Numbered from the stretch's first letter, positions 1-28,730 are shown. The stretch: 64,000 nucleotides of DNA from Lytechinus pictus (GCF_037042905.1 NC_087257.1:22015001-22079000); one strand, 5' to 3'. Made by a program: numbers and translations. Notes: generated from the letters alone by a model not told the origin.

Positions 1-322
1 AAATGGACAAACTGCATCCGGTCATTCCACACACGCACATAGGCACCCTCGCATACATTCACACACCAGTCCACGTGCACACACTCGCACCCTTACTTAT
101 ATCACAACACAGGCACACACACACCCACACATAGTATTTGTATTTTAGAACCTAAGACAATTTTGGCAATGTTATATTCAGGATAACATTTATTACAAAA
201 ATCACTTTTATTAACATCAATTTGCATTTCCGTTAAGAGATTCATCTGATCGATAGATCACAAATAAAACGACTTTTTGTCATTTTCGCAGTCAATTTAG
301 TTTTTATTTTTTAAGCTTTGGC

Positions 323-598
323 CTACTCTTTTCGAGATCTGCAGGCTCCTTTAGACACTCCGTAGATGGGGTAGTATCGGCAGCGCGGCAGTCCGAAAGA
401 AGTATGCCCTTTTCCTAAACTTAGGACATTCTTGGTCCATCCAAAGGATAATAGATCAGCTGATGTCTCAACAGGGTGGTATACCAAATTACTTTCCAGG
501 ATTGAAACGAGGTATACATTGGAGAAACTGCAGGGAGGTATGGAATGAGGAAGTCTGAACACAAACAAGAAACAGATACTGAGCATAACCCACTTCAT
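323..598 (-). CDS. Candidate 91-codon small secreted ORF (doubtful)
   Basis: The frame begins with MKWVMLSICFLFVF, which looks like a signal peptide, and ends with two cysteines 13 residues apart near the C-terminus (LPRCRYYPIYGVSKGACR) followed by a basic tail. That layout would suit a small secreted peptide or preprohormone. However, the bases encoding the C-terminal part recur inverted at 776-812, which points to repeat DNA. No splice or promoter evidence supports expression. I do not recognise the protein. Confidence 0.2.
   Translation of the reverse strand: MKWVMLSICFLFVFRLPHSIPPCSFSNVYLVSILESNLVYHPVETSADLLSFGWTKNVLSLGKGHTSFGLPRCRYYPIYGVSKGACRSRKE
355..395. repeat. Inverted repeat arm (partner at 776-812)
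   Basis: The reverse complement of this stretch and the plus strand at 776-812 share about 33 of 37 bases, including CTGCCGCGCT and CGATACTAC. The arms are separated by about 380 bases. No transposon family was recognised. Confidence 0.6.
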
Positions 599-775
599 AA
601 GATCGGGAAAGAAGGACGCTGGGTCAACCCTTACAAGGTCAGCTATCAGTGACTATGGAGCCCGGCCAATGGAATAACACAATAAACTGGAATAAGAGCC
701 AAATCCAATTTAGAGAAGACAATGAATAAAGGATTAGTGAGACCATTCACATCCAAAAGAACCGGGCACATTTCC

Positions 776-812
776 TGCCGCGCTACCGATACTACGCCAT
801 CTACGGCGAGTC
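776..812. repeat. Inverted repeat arm (partner at 355-395)
   Basis: This is the plus-strand arm of the inverted pair; see the partner entry. The surrounding 600-1050 holds nothing else I can recognise. Confidence 0.6.
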
Positions 813-1193
813 AGCGCTAATCTGAAGAAGCCTGCAAATACCACTGATCTCTCCACTAACTGGATGGGAACAATAACGCTGATTGGCCTATTCCGTGTTG
901 AAGCACCGGAAGTTGTACCTCCGCACGCCGAGTTCCCCCCAAAAAGCCAAAATCGAAGTAGAGTCTAGATAGCGTTCACGGCAATAGTGTCAATTCCTTA
1001 ATTTAAGATTGGGGTCTACGTTCGAACTGATGTTTGAAGCAAAAATGAGAAGTGTGTCTGTGTGAGGTGTGTTCGGGGTGTGTGTGGAGGTGTGCATGGG
1101 TGTGTGTATTAGTGAAGGGGGAGAGTTGGAGAGACAGAGTTTACAGCAGGAGTGATATTGTGCAAGAATGGCATGGCAGATTTAACTATGAAC

Positions 1194-1619
1194 CATTGGC
1201 GGCGGAAGCCCAAAAATTTAGGGGAGGGGGGTCCACCTGAAGTTTATGGTTGGACATAGGAAAAAAAATTGACAAGCAAAAAAAGGGGGTTATCAACCCA
1301 AAATTTAGGGGGGGCGCAAGAAAAATGAAAAATAATCTGACAAGCAAAAAAAAAAGGTTATCAACCCAAAATTTAGGGGGGGATGCAAAACAAAAGAAAT
1401 AATCTGACAAGCAAAAAAAAAAGGGTTATCAACCAGAATTTAAGGGGGACAACAATAATTTTAGGGGGTCTACCTGAATTTAGGGGGGGGACGAAGGAAA
1501 CAAAATTGACAAGCAAAAAAAAACAAAAAAGGTTTTCAACATAAATTTTAGGGGGGTCCGTCCCCCACCTAAAATTTAGGAGGGACAGGACCCCCCTCCC
1601 CCCGCTTCAGCCGCTTATG
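1194..1619. mobile_element. hAT-like non-autonomous element with perfect 8-bp TSD
   Basis: The element is flanked by CTATGAAC on both sides (1186-1193 and 1620-1627), a perfect 8-bp target duplication. Its ends are CATTGGCGGCGGAAGC and GCTTCAGCCGCTTATG, imperfect inverted repeats. The interior is about four copies of a roughly 90-bp unit with GGTTATCAACCC, AATTTAGGGGG and GACAAGCAAAAAAA. No transposase is present. An 8-bp duplication with C-A-x-x-G-G-C-G termini fits the hAT superfamily. Confidence 0.8.
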
Positions 1620-2332
1620 CTATGAACAAACTGGGGAGAGGATAATTGAAGAGGCTGGGTGTGACGGAGGGAGAGAGAGACACTCTTAAAGAGCGAGTCC
1701 ACTTCATGGAAAATATGATTTGAAAATAGAAAAAAACAAAACAATAATGCTGAAAATTTAATCAAAATCGGAAGTAAAATATGAAAGTTATGACAATTTA
1801 TAGTTTCACTTAAGCGATGAAATTTTCAGTGTTATGCTTGTTTGATTTTTCTCTATTTATTCAAATCAATTTTCTTTTGGGGTGGACTTGTTCTTTAAAT
1901 AAAAGGGGGTTTCAAGCCCAGTGTTATAAGCCTGCATAACCTAGAAAGTCCTCGCCCTATCCCTAAGATGTTATTTGGCAATGCCTCCAAAATACCCCTA
2001 GACAAGTCAAGGATTTCATCCATCCTTCCTCAGGTGAGAGAAACACCAACCTCTTCAATATTATGTTTCCGAAATGTACTGGGAAAGTACCATGGTTCAA
2101 GAAAATTAATATATGAAGTTTTGTATGAAAAGCAATGAGAGCTTCAGTGTGCAGACAGCTAGCGTACCGCTCCAATGCACATGCAGTGGAGCGATCGCGT
2201 TCCTTTTGGGGGAACTGGTATGGCGGACAATAGAACTCGCGGGCTTCAAACAAAGGACCGTCCCTGTATATCCAGTTAGCGGAGAGATCAGTGGCAAATA
2301 TGAGTAGGCGAAAGTTTACAAGGTAAAAACTA

Positions 2333-2592
2333 AATAATAATATGCAATATTTATATAGCGCTTAATACAAAGTTTGTAAGCGCTGCATACTTTTACACAG
2401 CTACCCTTATCGGGTGCTCAAGCATTCAAGGAATTCCTTCCTCTCGGGTACCCATTTACTACACCTGGGTGGAGAGAGGCAAATGTAGATAAACGCCTTG
2501 CCAAAAGATGAGATTGCCTCGGTGGGATTAGAACACCTGACCTTGAGGTTCAAAATCTGGAGATTTATCCACTGATCCACAACACATCTAAA
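2333..2592 (-). mobile_element. tRNA-derived SINE
   Basis: Read on the minus strand, it starts with a decayed tRNA-like head (GGATCAGTGG as box A; TCTAATCC as a damaged box B). It continues into AAGGCGTTTATCTACA, CACCCAGGTGTAG and GGGTACCCGAG, and ends in GCGCTATATAAATATTGC. This body is a widespread SINE type in echinoderms. Confidence 0.65.
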
Positions 2593-3755
2593 TTGATTGT
2601 GAAAAGATGAAAATTCGATCTATTAGTTTGCATTCATTGCAATAAACATACAAATTATATTTGATCGAATTACACAAAAGGACACTGACAGTTAAATATA
2701 ACGAAGTGAATATGTGGCATCTGTTGAATGTATGAGAAAATTCAGAATCTGGTTGAGTTGAAGACATGATTAATAGACTGTCTATTATATGCGTGATTGA
2801 AATCCATTATTGCTACTATATGTCTTTTTCTGCGTAAATGAATACTCGTCTTGCAGTTTAAATACAAAAGAGAAAAAAAAATCGACAGATTACAATTTGT
2901 TTTTATTTGTAAAGGATACACTATTTCCAAATCTTAGGTCACGTTAACAATTCCAATTCCTTTGTTAATTAGAAAGTTTTCACAATCGCGACGGACAGAT
3001 TCTACAACATAAAAAATCTTTTGTCAAAAGCCAGTCTTTGTCAAAAATCGGTCAATCAAAACAGTTTCGTCCTGGACTCGGGATAAACGACATATTTTGC
3101 AATTTTACGTTAGCTCAGAATCTTACGACAATCAAACGATGTCCCGGTTCACAAATTTTCGACAAAGACCTCTCAGCTGTTCATTGTGATTTGAGGGGCA
3201 TCTTAAATCGATTTTCTATTTTGTAAAATGCGTCCTCATTGCGATGGCGAAAACTCTCATAATACTTTAACAAAAAGTGTATAATACTAATCAATAGATG
3301 GCGCCCTTTTCCCACGCGAGTATTTCGTGAAGCGATGATATTTATTTACTGATTTTACTGATCATTGCTATTGATTTAATACAAACATAATCAATCTATT
3401 TATCACATTTCAAAGAAAATAATACTCATTAGAAATTACTCCATGTTTCAAGACATACTAAGGATAATGTACCATGAGTTTACAAATGCTTTCTTTTTAT
3501 TTAATTTTTAGTGTGTTTGCGTGTGTCTTTTTTAAGATATCATAGGAGCTCAAATTTACTCCTTTGTATAGGAAAAATATAAAGAGCAACGAGAGAGGGC
3601 GCTCGATATATTAAATATTAAAATTAAATTCACATTTCACAAAGAATAAATACCCAACTACAATGATGCAAGAATGGAATGCTAGATAATGCTCGAGTAT
3701 AAGTTATACCAATGATCCGTAAAAGGCTTTGGTATACTGTAGATACATGTAATTG

Positions 3756-19534
<15,779 letters not shown>

Positions 19535-20764
19535 GTTTTTAAATTCACGTCGATGTTAGTAGTCCGAGCATGAATTAATTCCACAAATGATTATTTCACT
19601 TCAGCTGCTGGTCAAAATTTGTGTTTATATTCTTTTTTTATTGAATACCATTGATAAAATAGAACAGGTAAGAGAGTGATAAGCGCAAAGAACATAGGTG
19701 AGAGCGAATGTGAATCGGTATGAAATGTTGCTTCACGGAGCGAACACAATAATGGCAATAAATTTATACTGCATTTAGTTGAGAGCGAACCGCGCAAGCC
19801 AGCACCTTCTCACAAACAATGGTTGCAATTGAAATAACACCACTGAAATATTGTCATATTTCAGTGGTGCTTGCCTTGTATGACAGGCAGTTCATGTCAG
19901 AAAACTCAATAGAGATTTCGATCGAAATCAATTAATTCTGCATTCGATGTAGTTGGAATGCCCTATGTTTGTAGTAAGATCATGCCAATCATCGGACATA
20001 GAGGGGGCGCTGTATCTTACGTAAAGTTTATGTTTTTCTTCTAAATCATGATGATATGCTTAATTGTGTCACCAAGACAGCTGGCTTCCATTTTCAGATC
20101 AGTAGGCATACATCAAGAAATTTCAGTTCACGCTTCGCGCTCGTGTTATTTTTTCGGTCCAAATTAAAGCATGTTTGTTTGTCAAACTAAAACTAAAATG
20201 TTTCTTATTTCAGTCTCTAGGACACCCCCTACTCCAAACTAGTCATTTTTCTCTTCGGGCAGCTGATAATAAAACTTGTGAATAATCTCATTAACCTGTT
20301 CGACAATGCTGGGACCCCCCCCCCCCTGTAGAAAAAAAGGAAATATTTGTCACCCTTCCCCAATTGGAAAACACCCCCCCCCCCGTAGACAAGAATAGGA
20401 TACTAGTAAATATCGAAGGTATAATGTAGGCAAAAAATTAAGCTTTTGAACTGATCAAGAATGAATGAGGGGGTTGTTTAGCTGAGTGGATTTCAAAATT
20501 GAAAATGGGTATCAATAGCAGACATGGATCGTCTCAAATTTTGCAGTAAAGGTTTTGAAAATGTACCCCCCCCCCCTCACCGAAAAAGTACATTTCCACT
20601 GGTATATCCCCCATCCTGTCAAAGTGTCATCGAATTGTGTCTAATTATAATTGTTTAAAAGTTGCTGGTTAAATTATAACATCAAAGTGGCCGATGTAGT
20701 CTTTCTCCTTAGTTTCGCATGTGGCTTACATTAATAAAACATAAATTAATTGCAAACCTACAAT
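19535..20764. other. Lectin gene upstream region, no gene seen
   Basis: This would hold the lectin-gene promoter and 5' UTR. I see poly-C tracts (20313, 20378 and 20568), one CACGCTTCGCGCTCGTG repeat core near 20130, and no clear TATA box or ORF. Confidence 0.4.
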
Positions 20765-21110
20765 CTATCAAACACTCGTAGATATTCCAGGTACTGGCGA
20801 TAAAATTCAAGCGGTGCATCAAACGAGGATAGCTTTTATAAAACGTTTATATACGTTGATTTTCATTGAACTTGAATACAAGAGGACAGGTTTAATTGAG
20901 GCTTAGGACGTCTTCATCTATTCAAGCACTGTAATATATCTGTTTAATCCGTGTCGTGCTTCTTTTCAAGTTCGTGGGAAAGTTCGCGGAGCAATGAGGG
21001 GCGAGATTGCGAGAATGTAGCTTCTATTGTTTTGCGTAAAGCTATATTCAAATTAGGCATATACCAAGAAGGAAGGCTTCTGTGGACATCGTTTTTGTTA
21101 TGTCACATTC
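20765..21110 (-). repeat. Conserved noncoding block (copy 1 of 5) with Su(H)-like site
   Basis: On the minus strand this matches the blocks at 33290, 36155, 47210 and 50405, including TTTCCCACGAACTTGAAAAG and AGAAGCACGAC. CGTGGGAA (20973-20980) fits the Su(H)/CSL consensus YGTGRGAA. The block lies 3' of Krl-like gene A, between it and the lectin-gene start. It could be an enhancer, an untranslated exon or an RNA gene; none is proven. Confidence 0.6.
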
Positions 21111-22961
21111 ACATCAGTGAAAGCGACTCCATGCCGACCCATTGATATAACGTTATTTCTAATGACAAACTGTCGGTCGGTTTGGGGTCGGTTTCACTGG
21201 TGTGGCTGTAGCACAGACGAAATATTCCCCTTTTATGACTCAAGTGCTGATGGGACACCAAGACCGCCAGAGGTCGATAACCTCCAAGTCTTCCCGTTGT
21301 AGCTCCCAACCACCACCCCCCCCCCAAGAAAAAAAATATGTTCAAATATGAGGCATTCCGAGTACAACATATTTCTACCTTGGTCAATTAAAGCTATGGA
21401 TGAATATTATCTGAAATATACCTATAAGTTTGATTAATATGATGACAAAATCTACGACATTCCCCCCAAAAGGCTTTTCTTGGCTACTGCATGAGACCTT
21501 ATGTTAATTTAGTACCCTCTCCTCTCGACAGAGGCGGCTGCACAGGGAGGCAGGGGGGCCGTCATTTATGAATTTGAAGTGGTGAAAAGGGGGAGAGAAT
21601 ATAGAGGAAAATGAGGAAATGAAACTGAAGGAAGAAGAGTAATAAAATGGAAAAGTTTAGGTCGTGTAACCCTTTCAGCTGAAGGTTCCATGACATTTAC
21701 TCCGGCGACAATTGCTCGATCCACTCTAAATTCCGCACACTAATGGAATGGCCAACTTCAACCCTGGCTTTATCACTATACCCTATCGTAAACCTAACAT
21801 AAAACCCCTTTGCAGCCCTAACCCTACAATACATATTAGACGAAATTAAGCTTGGAGCAATTGCCGCAGGAGCAAATGTCGTATCATTCAGTTTTAGGTT
21901 GACCCGCCCAACCCCCCCCCAAAAAAAAAAAATTATATATATATATATATATGTTTATATATATTCTTGCGACGCCCCCGGCACCCTTTCTCTATCCTTC
22001 TTCCAGTATCCACCATTCATTCCTATACACCCCCTCTCTCATTATTTTCCCAATATCCCCTCGTTTTCTATGTTTCTTCTCTCGATCTTTCTTTACTAAT
22101 CTCACCACTCCCACACCTTCATTTCTCTCTCTATTCCTCTCCAACCATCTCTTTAATGTGAACTTTCAGACTGAAAGCTCGTGTGAGGATAAAAATAACA
22201 TTTAACAGAAAGAATATTAAAGAGAATAGAGATAAAGAGAAGAGCCAGGTGTGTTGAAAGGGACAGGGGAGAGAAAGAGAGAGAGAAAGGGGGTAGTGAT
22301 TTCACGTGAGTTTTACACCATTATTATGTCTTGGTTTTATAACCTCCAAACCAATTATTCATCCACTCTAAATCTTTCATCTCAGCCCCCCCCCCCCCCC
22401 CCTCTTTCTCTCTCTCTGATCACCAATCCCTCTCTCTAATTCCCACCTTCATTTTCCATTTAATTATTCCGCTTCACTTTCGAGGTAGCCTCTCTTTCTC
22501 TCTCTTCTAATTCTCTTTGTATTCATGTGTGTATATACTACGGGAATTTTAAAGTGCCATCTAAAGTGAAATATACTCGTGATAAGTAGACTCAATAGCA
22601 TTATCATGTCGAGATATGAGTTCAACATTGTTGTAAAAGTTAACTCAATGACACTTTAAAACTTTCGAAGTATACACTTCTTAATTACATTAAAAACATC
22701 AATTATATAACAGAGGGCGCATAACAATTTCAAGTTAGGTATTAATGTTTAATTGCATTAATACAATAAAGAAAATAATTACAAGATAATCATAATATGC
22801 AAAATTATAAATTATTATAAATGAGAATTCTTTGGCACTGTACGCAAGCAGATGGGCAGTGATTAACCATACATGAATGAAAATGACCCTTGCAATTATC
22901 AAAATATTGCAAAGTATATGTTCTCTTAGAGTTTATATAGTCTTTCTTTCAGTCTTTTCTT

Positions 22962-24339
22962 TCAAACAGTGATACTTTCCAGCTTCCTGTCTAGAAGATG
23001 TGTCTTGTAATGCCTCTTTAGATTGCCAGACTGTGCGAAAGCTCTTTCACAACCTTCATGATGACAGCGGTAGGGACGTTCACCGGTATGAGTACGACGA
23101 TGTTTGGTCAAAGTAGAAAGATCCCCGAATCGTTGTTGACAATCCTGACAGGAGTAGGGACGATCTCCAGTATGAGTGCGTAGATGAGTACGAAGAGACG
23201 TCCTCTGAGCGAACGACTTGGGACAGGATGGACATTGGAAAGGACGAGCTCCTGTGTGGATTCGTTGATGAGCCGAACAGTTGGAAGCCTGAGCGAATCG
23301 CTTGGGACAGAACTTGCAGGAGAACGGTAGCTGTCTCTCAGAATGGATGTCCATTGGAGCGCTAGATGAAGGCTGAACTCGTGGTCGCTTCGTCAGCATC
23401 ACCTTGGTGTCCGACAATAGAGTGGGAACGGTCGGAAAACTTCGGGTGTTGTCGGAGAGTTCGTGAACGTACATAGGAGATGACATGGAGCTTGTCGGAG
23501 AAGATCGGGAACCTTCGGTATCAGAGTTCGAGTAAACTGAGCCAGTGAGTGATGACGGAGCTGGCCATGACCGTTTGACAGATGCAAGATGAGACGACAA
23601 CGCTGGAGAGGTCCTGGTCACTGGAGCCGTTGGCGCGGACGACGACGATGATGACGACGAAATTAGCCAGTTGACGACGGATGATCGACGGGACGACTTC
23701 GATGCTACCTGATCACTTCGTTGAAAATCTTCCTGTACAGGGAGGCGAGTATTGGACGTCTCCACTGCAGGGCAAAGAGGACAGTTGGGGACGCCACATT
23801 TGAAGATGGTGGATGGAGTAAAGTGATGATGTCGAGCCCAGATGACGGATGCAATGGCCTTGTTGAAGTCAGGTTCCTGAGTTTCTATGGTGATCGGTGA
23901 CAGGTCACACTTACTACCGAGTGATAGAAGAGAAGACGCGGCGTGTAAACGATCCATGTCGTAATCGCTGCGACTAGATCTGAAAGAAAAAAGAAATCAA
24001 ATAGTTATAATGCATATTATTTATACAGCTCTTGATAAATCTTAGATTATGATAAAAGAGAGTTGATGATTTTGCTTGTTTTTGTAGTTTAAATTGGGAA
24101 ATTTTGAAATAATATCTTAGGCAAGTTAAAGACGCGCCTAAGAAGAATGAACGAGCGAAACTTTATTCTATCAGATACTAGTAGTTGGTTTAACATGAAA
24201 GAAAGTATTGGAATATTTATTTGATTAATATATTTTCAAAAAAATACAACAAGAAACGAATTCAGTGCCAATTAAAATAGAAAACGACTCTAAAATGAAA
24301 TATATCTACTTACGTGCTGTCGAAAGGTATAGGAGACAT
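22962..24339 (-). CDS. Krl-like four-finger C2H2 transcription factor, copy A
   Basis: Exon 1 (24339-24314) starts ATG TCT CCT and reads MSPIPFDS. Its donor GTAAGTA is followed by a 334-bp intron and the acceptor TTTCAG. Exon 2 (23979-22962) continues in frame, giving 347 aa. An internal Met (23957) could also start the protein, but exon 1 keeps the frame in all three copies. The N-terminal half has a conserved block with CGVPNCPLC, then a Ser/Thr/Pro-rich linker. Four C2H2 fingers with TGxRP linkers fill the last 122 residues (about 226-347). It resembles the echinoid Krueppel-like factor Krl, a nuclear DNA-binding protein downstream of beta-catenin in early embryos. That assignment is from memory of family layout, not a search. 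Copy A alone has a 17-residue segment ([15 protein letters not shown] region) before the fingers. Confidence 0.88.
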
Positions 24340-24539
24340 AGGGTATTCCTAAGGGAACGAAATTCGTAAAGATTTACTGAAATTTATTTTTGTCGTCAAA
24401 ATCTATACGAGAAGTCACCAGACAAGTAATGTATGTTGCTCCGAAGAAGACAAGGGCTAAGAATGACGGCTTTCTAATATTTCCCGGCAATATATGCCAT
24501 ATGAGACTTCAAAGCTAACATAGTATTATCACTTCCTTC

Positions 24540-24770
24540 CAATAAAAGAACAGTGTATAACGCCCTGTTTCATAGAATTCGGCAAGTTGGTCAAACGTGA
24601 ATGAAGCTGTTCATTCGCTCTATTCAGTGTGGCGGTGCGACCGGATCCTAGCGCGCTGATTGGTCAATAGTTTATTGTGCCGGTAACATCAATGAACTTT
24701 GACCGAGCGTACGTCCAACGTACCAGCTGGGGCTATTGTTGGGCTTGTTTTCTGATGTCCCGCAGCGGAC
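24540..24770 (-). promoter_or_regulatory. Promoter block of Krl-like gene A
   Basis: The block is conserved in inverted orientation with 37110-37400 and 52150-52440. It holds an intact CCAAT box (ACCAATCAG, 24664-24656), the motif GGTCAAAGTTCA (24704-24693; a DR1-like nuclear receptor site that also contains a TCF-like TCAAAG), and AACTTGCCGAATTCTATGAA nearer the start. It lies about 0.2-0.4 kb before the exon-1 ATG. Confidence 0.6.
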
Positions 24771-26138
24771 AATGGCTTCAAACGAAGCGCTACCTGCTAA
24801 ATAACTGATCGTTTAGGGCTAGAACAATACTTTGCACATGGTAGGATGTACCCAGTAGAAACATATAATAGACCGCCTATGAAAAGACCGAGGGAATATG
24901 AAAAGGAAATCTTTGACTTGGACCGTTGATTTACTGGGATATAATGGATGTAATAAAGAAACCAATGGCCCTTTAAGCTGTGAATAGATTCTTCATGGCC
25001 CATATCGTGGGAAAACCTGAGACTTGACTTTGGTATAATCAGGTATTCTGTCACACGGTTTGAGATTTCAAGACTGTATTCAATTTCTGGAAAAGCCTAT
25101 ATTTTAAGGAAATAGAGTCTACCATTAGTTTTTATTAATTATACAGATGCGTCTTCACATTGGATTGAATCCCATCTTCCTTATATCCAGTGTATATTTA
25201 ATAGTGTACGTGTGTATCCGTCAATGATCATGATATTTCAAATTTAACGAGTTCATAAAATGTGTGCAGCATACGATAAAATCATACAAGAGAAAAGACT
25301 AGAATTAACTGCACAGATATAATTATGATGTATTATATGCATTAAAAATTGTTTTGTATAGTAGTCTTTATTGGTCATTTAGATAAAAAAAATCATACAT
25401 AATCTGAAAAAAACATTGCAGTATATCACATAACAAATTAAAATTTCATTTGGGCAGATAATATTAGTCTAAAACATTACAGAATGTAATATTATCATAA
25501 TTGTTTATTCCTTGTTACTCAAGAGTTTAAAATGAATTTTTGTCACAGAATTGTATTCAAAAATGTAATTCCATTCACATTAACTTTTTTTTTTGCAAAA
25601 TTGATTTAGTGTCATATCGCAGGTTCAGTTAGCCGTCGGATTTAATATATGTCGATAACATATTCGCTTTACATTTGCTGATGTAACTCCCACCTTATAA
25701 ACTTGCTTCTTTGAATATAAATTCAAATCTATTTATTCACTATATTATAGGAGGATTGCATTATTTTACAATCATTTTTTTATGTTCATGTAATATGTCA
25801 ATTTCAACCTGCTTTGAACCAGTATAGGTTTGACCTGGTTTTGATTGTTACTCTTTCATAGTTTGATTTTGTTGACCATTCATGTCATTTTGTACACTGC
25901 ATTACAAACAGAAATCAGTTTTTATATTCACTTTGATTAATCAAAATGCCAAATCAATTTCGATTTAGTGGTTCAACGCAAAAAAAACACAGCATACACA
26001 TGTATTTCATGCGTATTGTTAGCTCAGAATTCAATGTCTGCATGTGATGTTTTCTTTTCCAAATTAGTATTATATAACATCATTTTCATTGTTTGGGTGA
26101 CATGTTTTTGGCACTACCATGCCGATACACATATTACC

Positions 26139-26312
26139 GCCCTTTTACACGGTAAAAAAAAATCGTAATTTGAATGGCGATTTCAGTGAAAATAAGGCTG
26201 ATGGCGATTTTTTTGTTAGCAAATGTGAAATCAAACTAGAACATGTTTAGAATCACGAACACCTGCAATCATCATTACCATGATGATTCAAGATTCACGT
26301 GTGAAAAGGCCC
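26139..26312. mobile_element. MITE, CCTTTTACACGG...CACGTGTGAAAAGG (copy 1)
   Basis: The ends are inverted, and the interior has AATGGCGATTTCAGTGAAAATAAGG, split here by one line of similar sequence in copy 2. The same family is at 26339-26613 and, opposite in orientation, 56782-56976. Confidence 0.55.
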
Positions 26313-26338
26313 TGATATCTTCAGGTGACATAACTAAC

Positions 26339-26613
26339 CTCCCTTTCACACGGCCGTAAAACAATTCGTAATGTTAATGATGATTCCAGTGAAAATTAGG
26401 CTAATGACGAATTTTTAGCCGACGTGTGAAACCAAACTAGAATCCCCAATGCTAATCCCAATCACGAATTCAAATTCTACTCCGGAGGTGAATTCCAGTC
26501 AAGTTTCACTCAAATTACGGTACGAATTTTCCGTGTGAAAAGTCCGATGATTCTAAAGACGAATTTCAATCATCATTACAATTATGATTCAAGGTTCACG
26601 TGTGAAATGCCCC
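26339..26613. mobile_element. MITE, CCTTTCACACGG...CACGTGTGAAATG (copy 2)
   Basis: This is a second copy directly after the first, with the same ends and an internal AAATTAGGCTAATGACGAA stretch. The two copies are in the same orientation. Confidence 0.55.
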
Positions 26614-26936
26614 ATAAGATGTTCTACAATGAACCACTTCCTGTCTTATGCAAATGCTTCAGTTTGCTGCCCAGAGCTTTCTTTTATCCGTTCCTCTAAA
26701 AACAAAAGTACCGCCATTTTTATGACTGGCTTTATCAAACATATTACCAAGGTACCTCTCCAGCTTCTAAGAATGAAGGAAATGTGACGTCATATGGGTT
26801 TTATTTTTTATTTGCCTTCCATCCCATTTAATTATGAAATGTCCGGTTTTTTTTCCTTACAGGCAAATTATTTTTATTCAATTTGATTTTCAAATACCGA
26901 GTGCGTAGATAAAATACATGACTTCTGTAAATGCAT

Positions 26937-27087
26937 TTAAAAAAATGGACAACATACTGTCCACACAACAATTGATTAAAACTTTACCCAATTCTGCTTA
27001 GTTTTAAACCAATAATATGTACATTGGGTAAAAACTACTCGGAGTTGGTTAAATGGACAGTATGTTGCCCAACATTTTAAGAGTGTA
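26937..27087. mobile_element. MITE related to 10725-10938
   Basis: ACATACTGTCCA (left) and TGGACAGTATGT (right) are inverted. The right edge CAACATTTTAAGAGTGT matches the ends of the intronic copy. Confidence 0.55.
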
Positions 27088-28384
27088 GAAGTGCGCCTCG
27101 AAATATATGATTTATTTTTCAAAATGATAAATGTCTTGGCATTGATGATAATGATGACGATAATAATAATAGTAATGAAATAATACAAATGATAATAACA
27201 ATTGATTATTGATTATACTTTGCAGGGAATATTTCTTTTTGCTAATCAATTGATCTCTACGTTTTCTTCTATTCCATTTCATTGTGATATTATATTTTTA
27301 TCATTTATTTTATTTCTACCTGTCACGTTTCTTTTATTCAGGTTTTCAATTTCTTAAACTTGTATTCCCTTATTAGAAGATACAAAGTCATCGTGAATAT
27401 GGTGTCTATTTAATGATTTTTTTTCGAATTTGAAGTTAATATGAAAATAAAGTTTCGGAGAAATAAAAAAACGACGAGGAGAAATTGCTAAATCTTTCTA
27501 AATGCGTTCTGAAAGCGGAAGAATAAATATGGGGAAATCCTAGAAAAGGAAAATGTTGATAAAACAAAGCGAATACACATAAAACTGGGTTTTATGACGA
27601 TAATATAACTTAAAATTATGTAATAAACAAAGCAGGCAGGCGGCAAAGACTCCGTCGTGAAGTAAAAAAAAAGTAGTCATCCTACGGTTTCTCACTCTAC
27701 AGAGAAGTGAATACTGTATGTAAGTACATGTAGATAATATATACATGCCATTACTGGCACAAGACCAAGCTAATTTTATGAAAGCTTGTTTTGGAAACAA
27801 GCTTGAATTTAATTAGGCTAAGCAACTATTTGTGACTTCACTAATGGCACTGAATAAAAGAGGATAAAGTAAGGAAAGGGGATGAGTGACCTTTAAAGAT
27901 CGCGGTATAGTATTTCAGAAAAAATATTTTATCAGGTTTATTCAGAAACAAATGACGTCTGACAAGAAGAGAATGATGTCAGGATGCTTTGTAAACCGAA
28001 TATATATATACCCCCCCCCCCTAGAATCGTTATGAATGAAGAAAACATACATAATGAAATAGGTAGATGGATAGGTATATATCACCACACTGGCGCCCAG
28101 ATGGAGGTTTGGAGTGTTTTAACTGAACAATGAAAAAGACAAATAAAAAAGGAAAGGAAAAATGTGAAGTATGATGTTATTTTCCGAATGTTATGCCAAA
28201 ATGCAGTCACGAAAGTTGGTGTTAAAAAGTTCTAAATTTATGCTCACTCGGTCCGCTTTCCCAAGCTTTTTAGAAATTTGCCCCATACACCATGTCTGTC
28301 GCCCTACAAATGCTGGCTTATTATGCCACTGTGTTAACATGCTCTATTGCCTTACACACACCAATCAATATATTGATAGAAATT

Positions 28385-28730
28385 AATGAATACACACTGT
28401 TAAAAAAATTATACCTAAAAACAACCCAAAATTCCTGCAGCAGAGTCTCGAGAACACCTGTAATATTACTGCACTGTGTAATCTTACATACATCAGTGTA
28501 AAATTACAGAAAATTTGCATTTGGTGTATGTAACCTTACAAAATTATTGTAATAAAGCATTTCCCCCTTTTTTAAACAGACCAGTTCTGTAAAATTGTTT
28601 TAAATATATATATATATATATATATATAAATATATAAAATCTTCGCCGCTATAACAATTTACAATATAATTTGGTTATTTCTATCTGTAAAATCTTTTGT
28701 TTTTTTCTTACAGTGCATGAACTAATTAAT
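28385..28730. mobile_element. MITE-like repeat, ACACTGTTAAAAAA...TTACAGTG
   Basis: The stretch begins CACACTGTTAAAAAAATTA and ends TTTTTTCTTACAGTGC, with internal repeats of TGTAA..TTACA and a (TA)n run near 28605. Similar motifs occur near 9400-9530. The boundaries are approximate. Confidence 0.4.

Noticed and set aside
20951-21145. Coding exon in the conserved block (65-aa ORF)
   Set aside because: The frame is not kept in the other four blocks. Conservation is of DNA motifs, not of codons.
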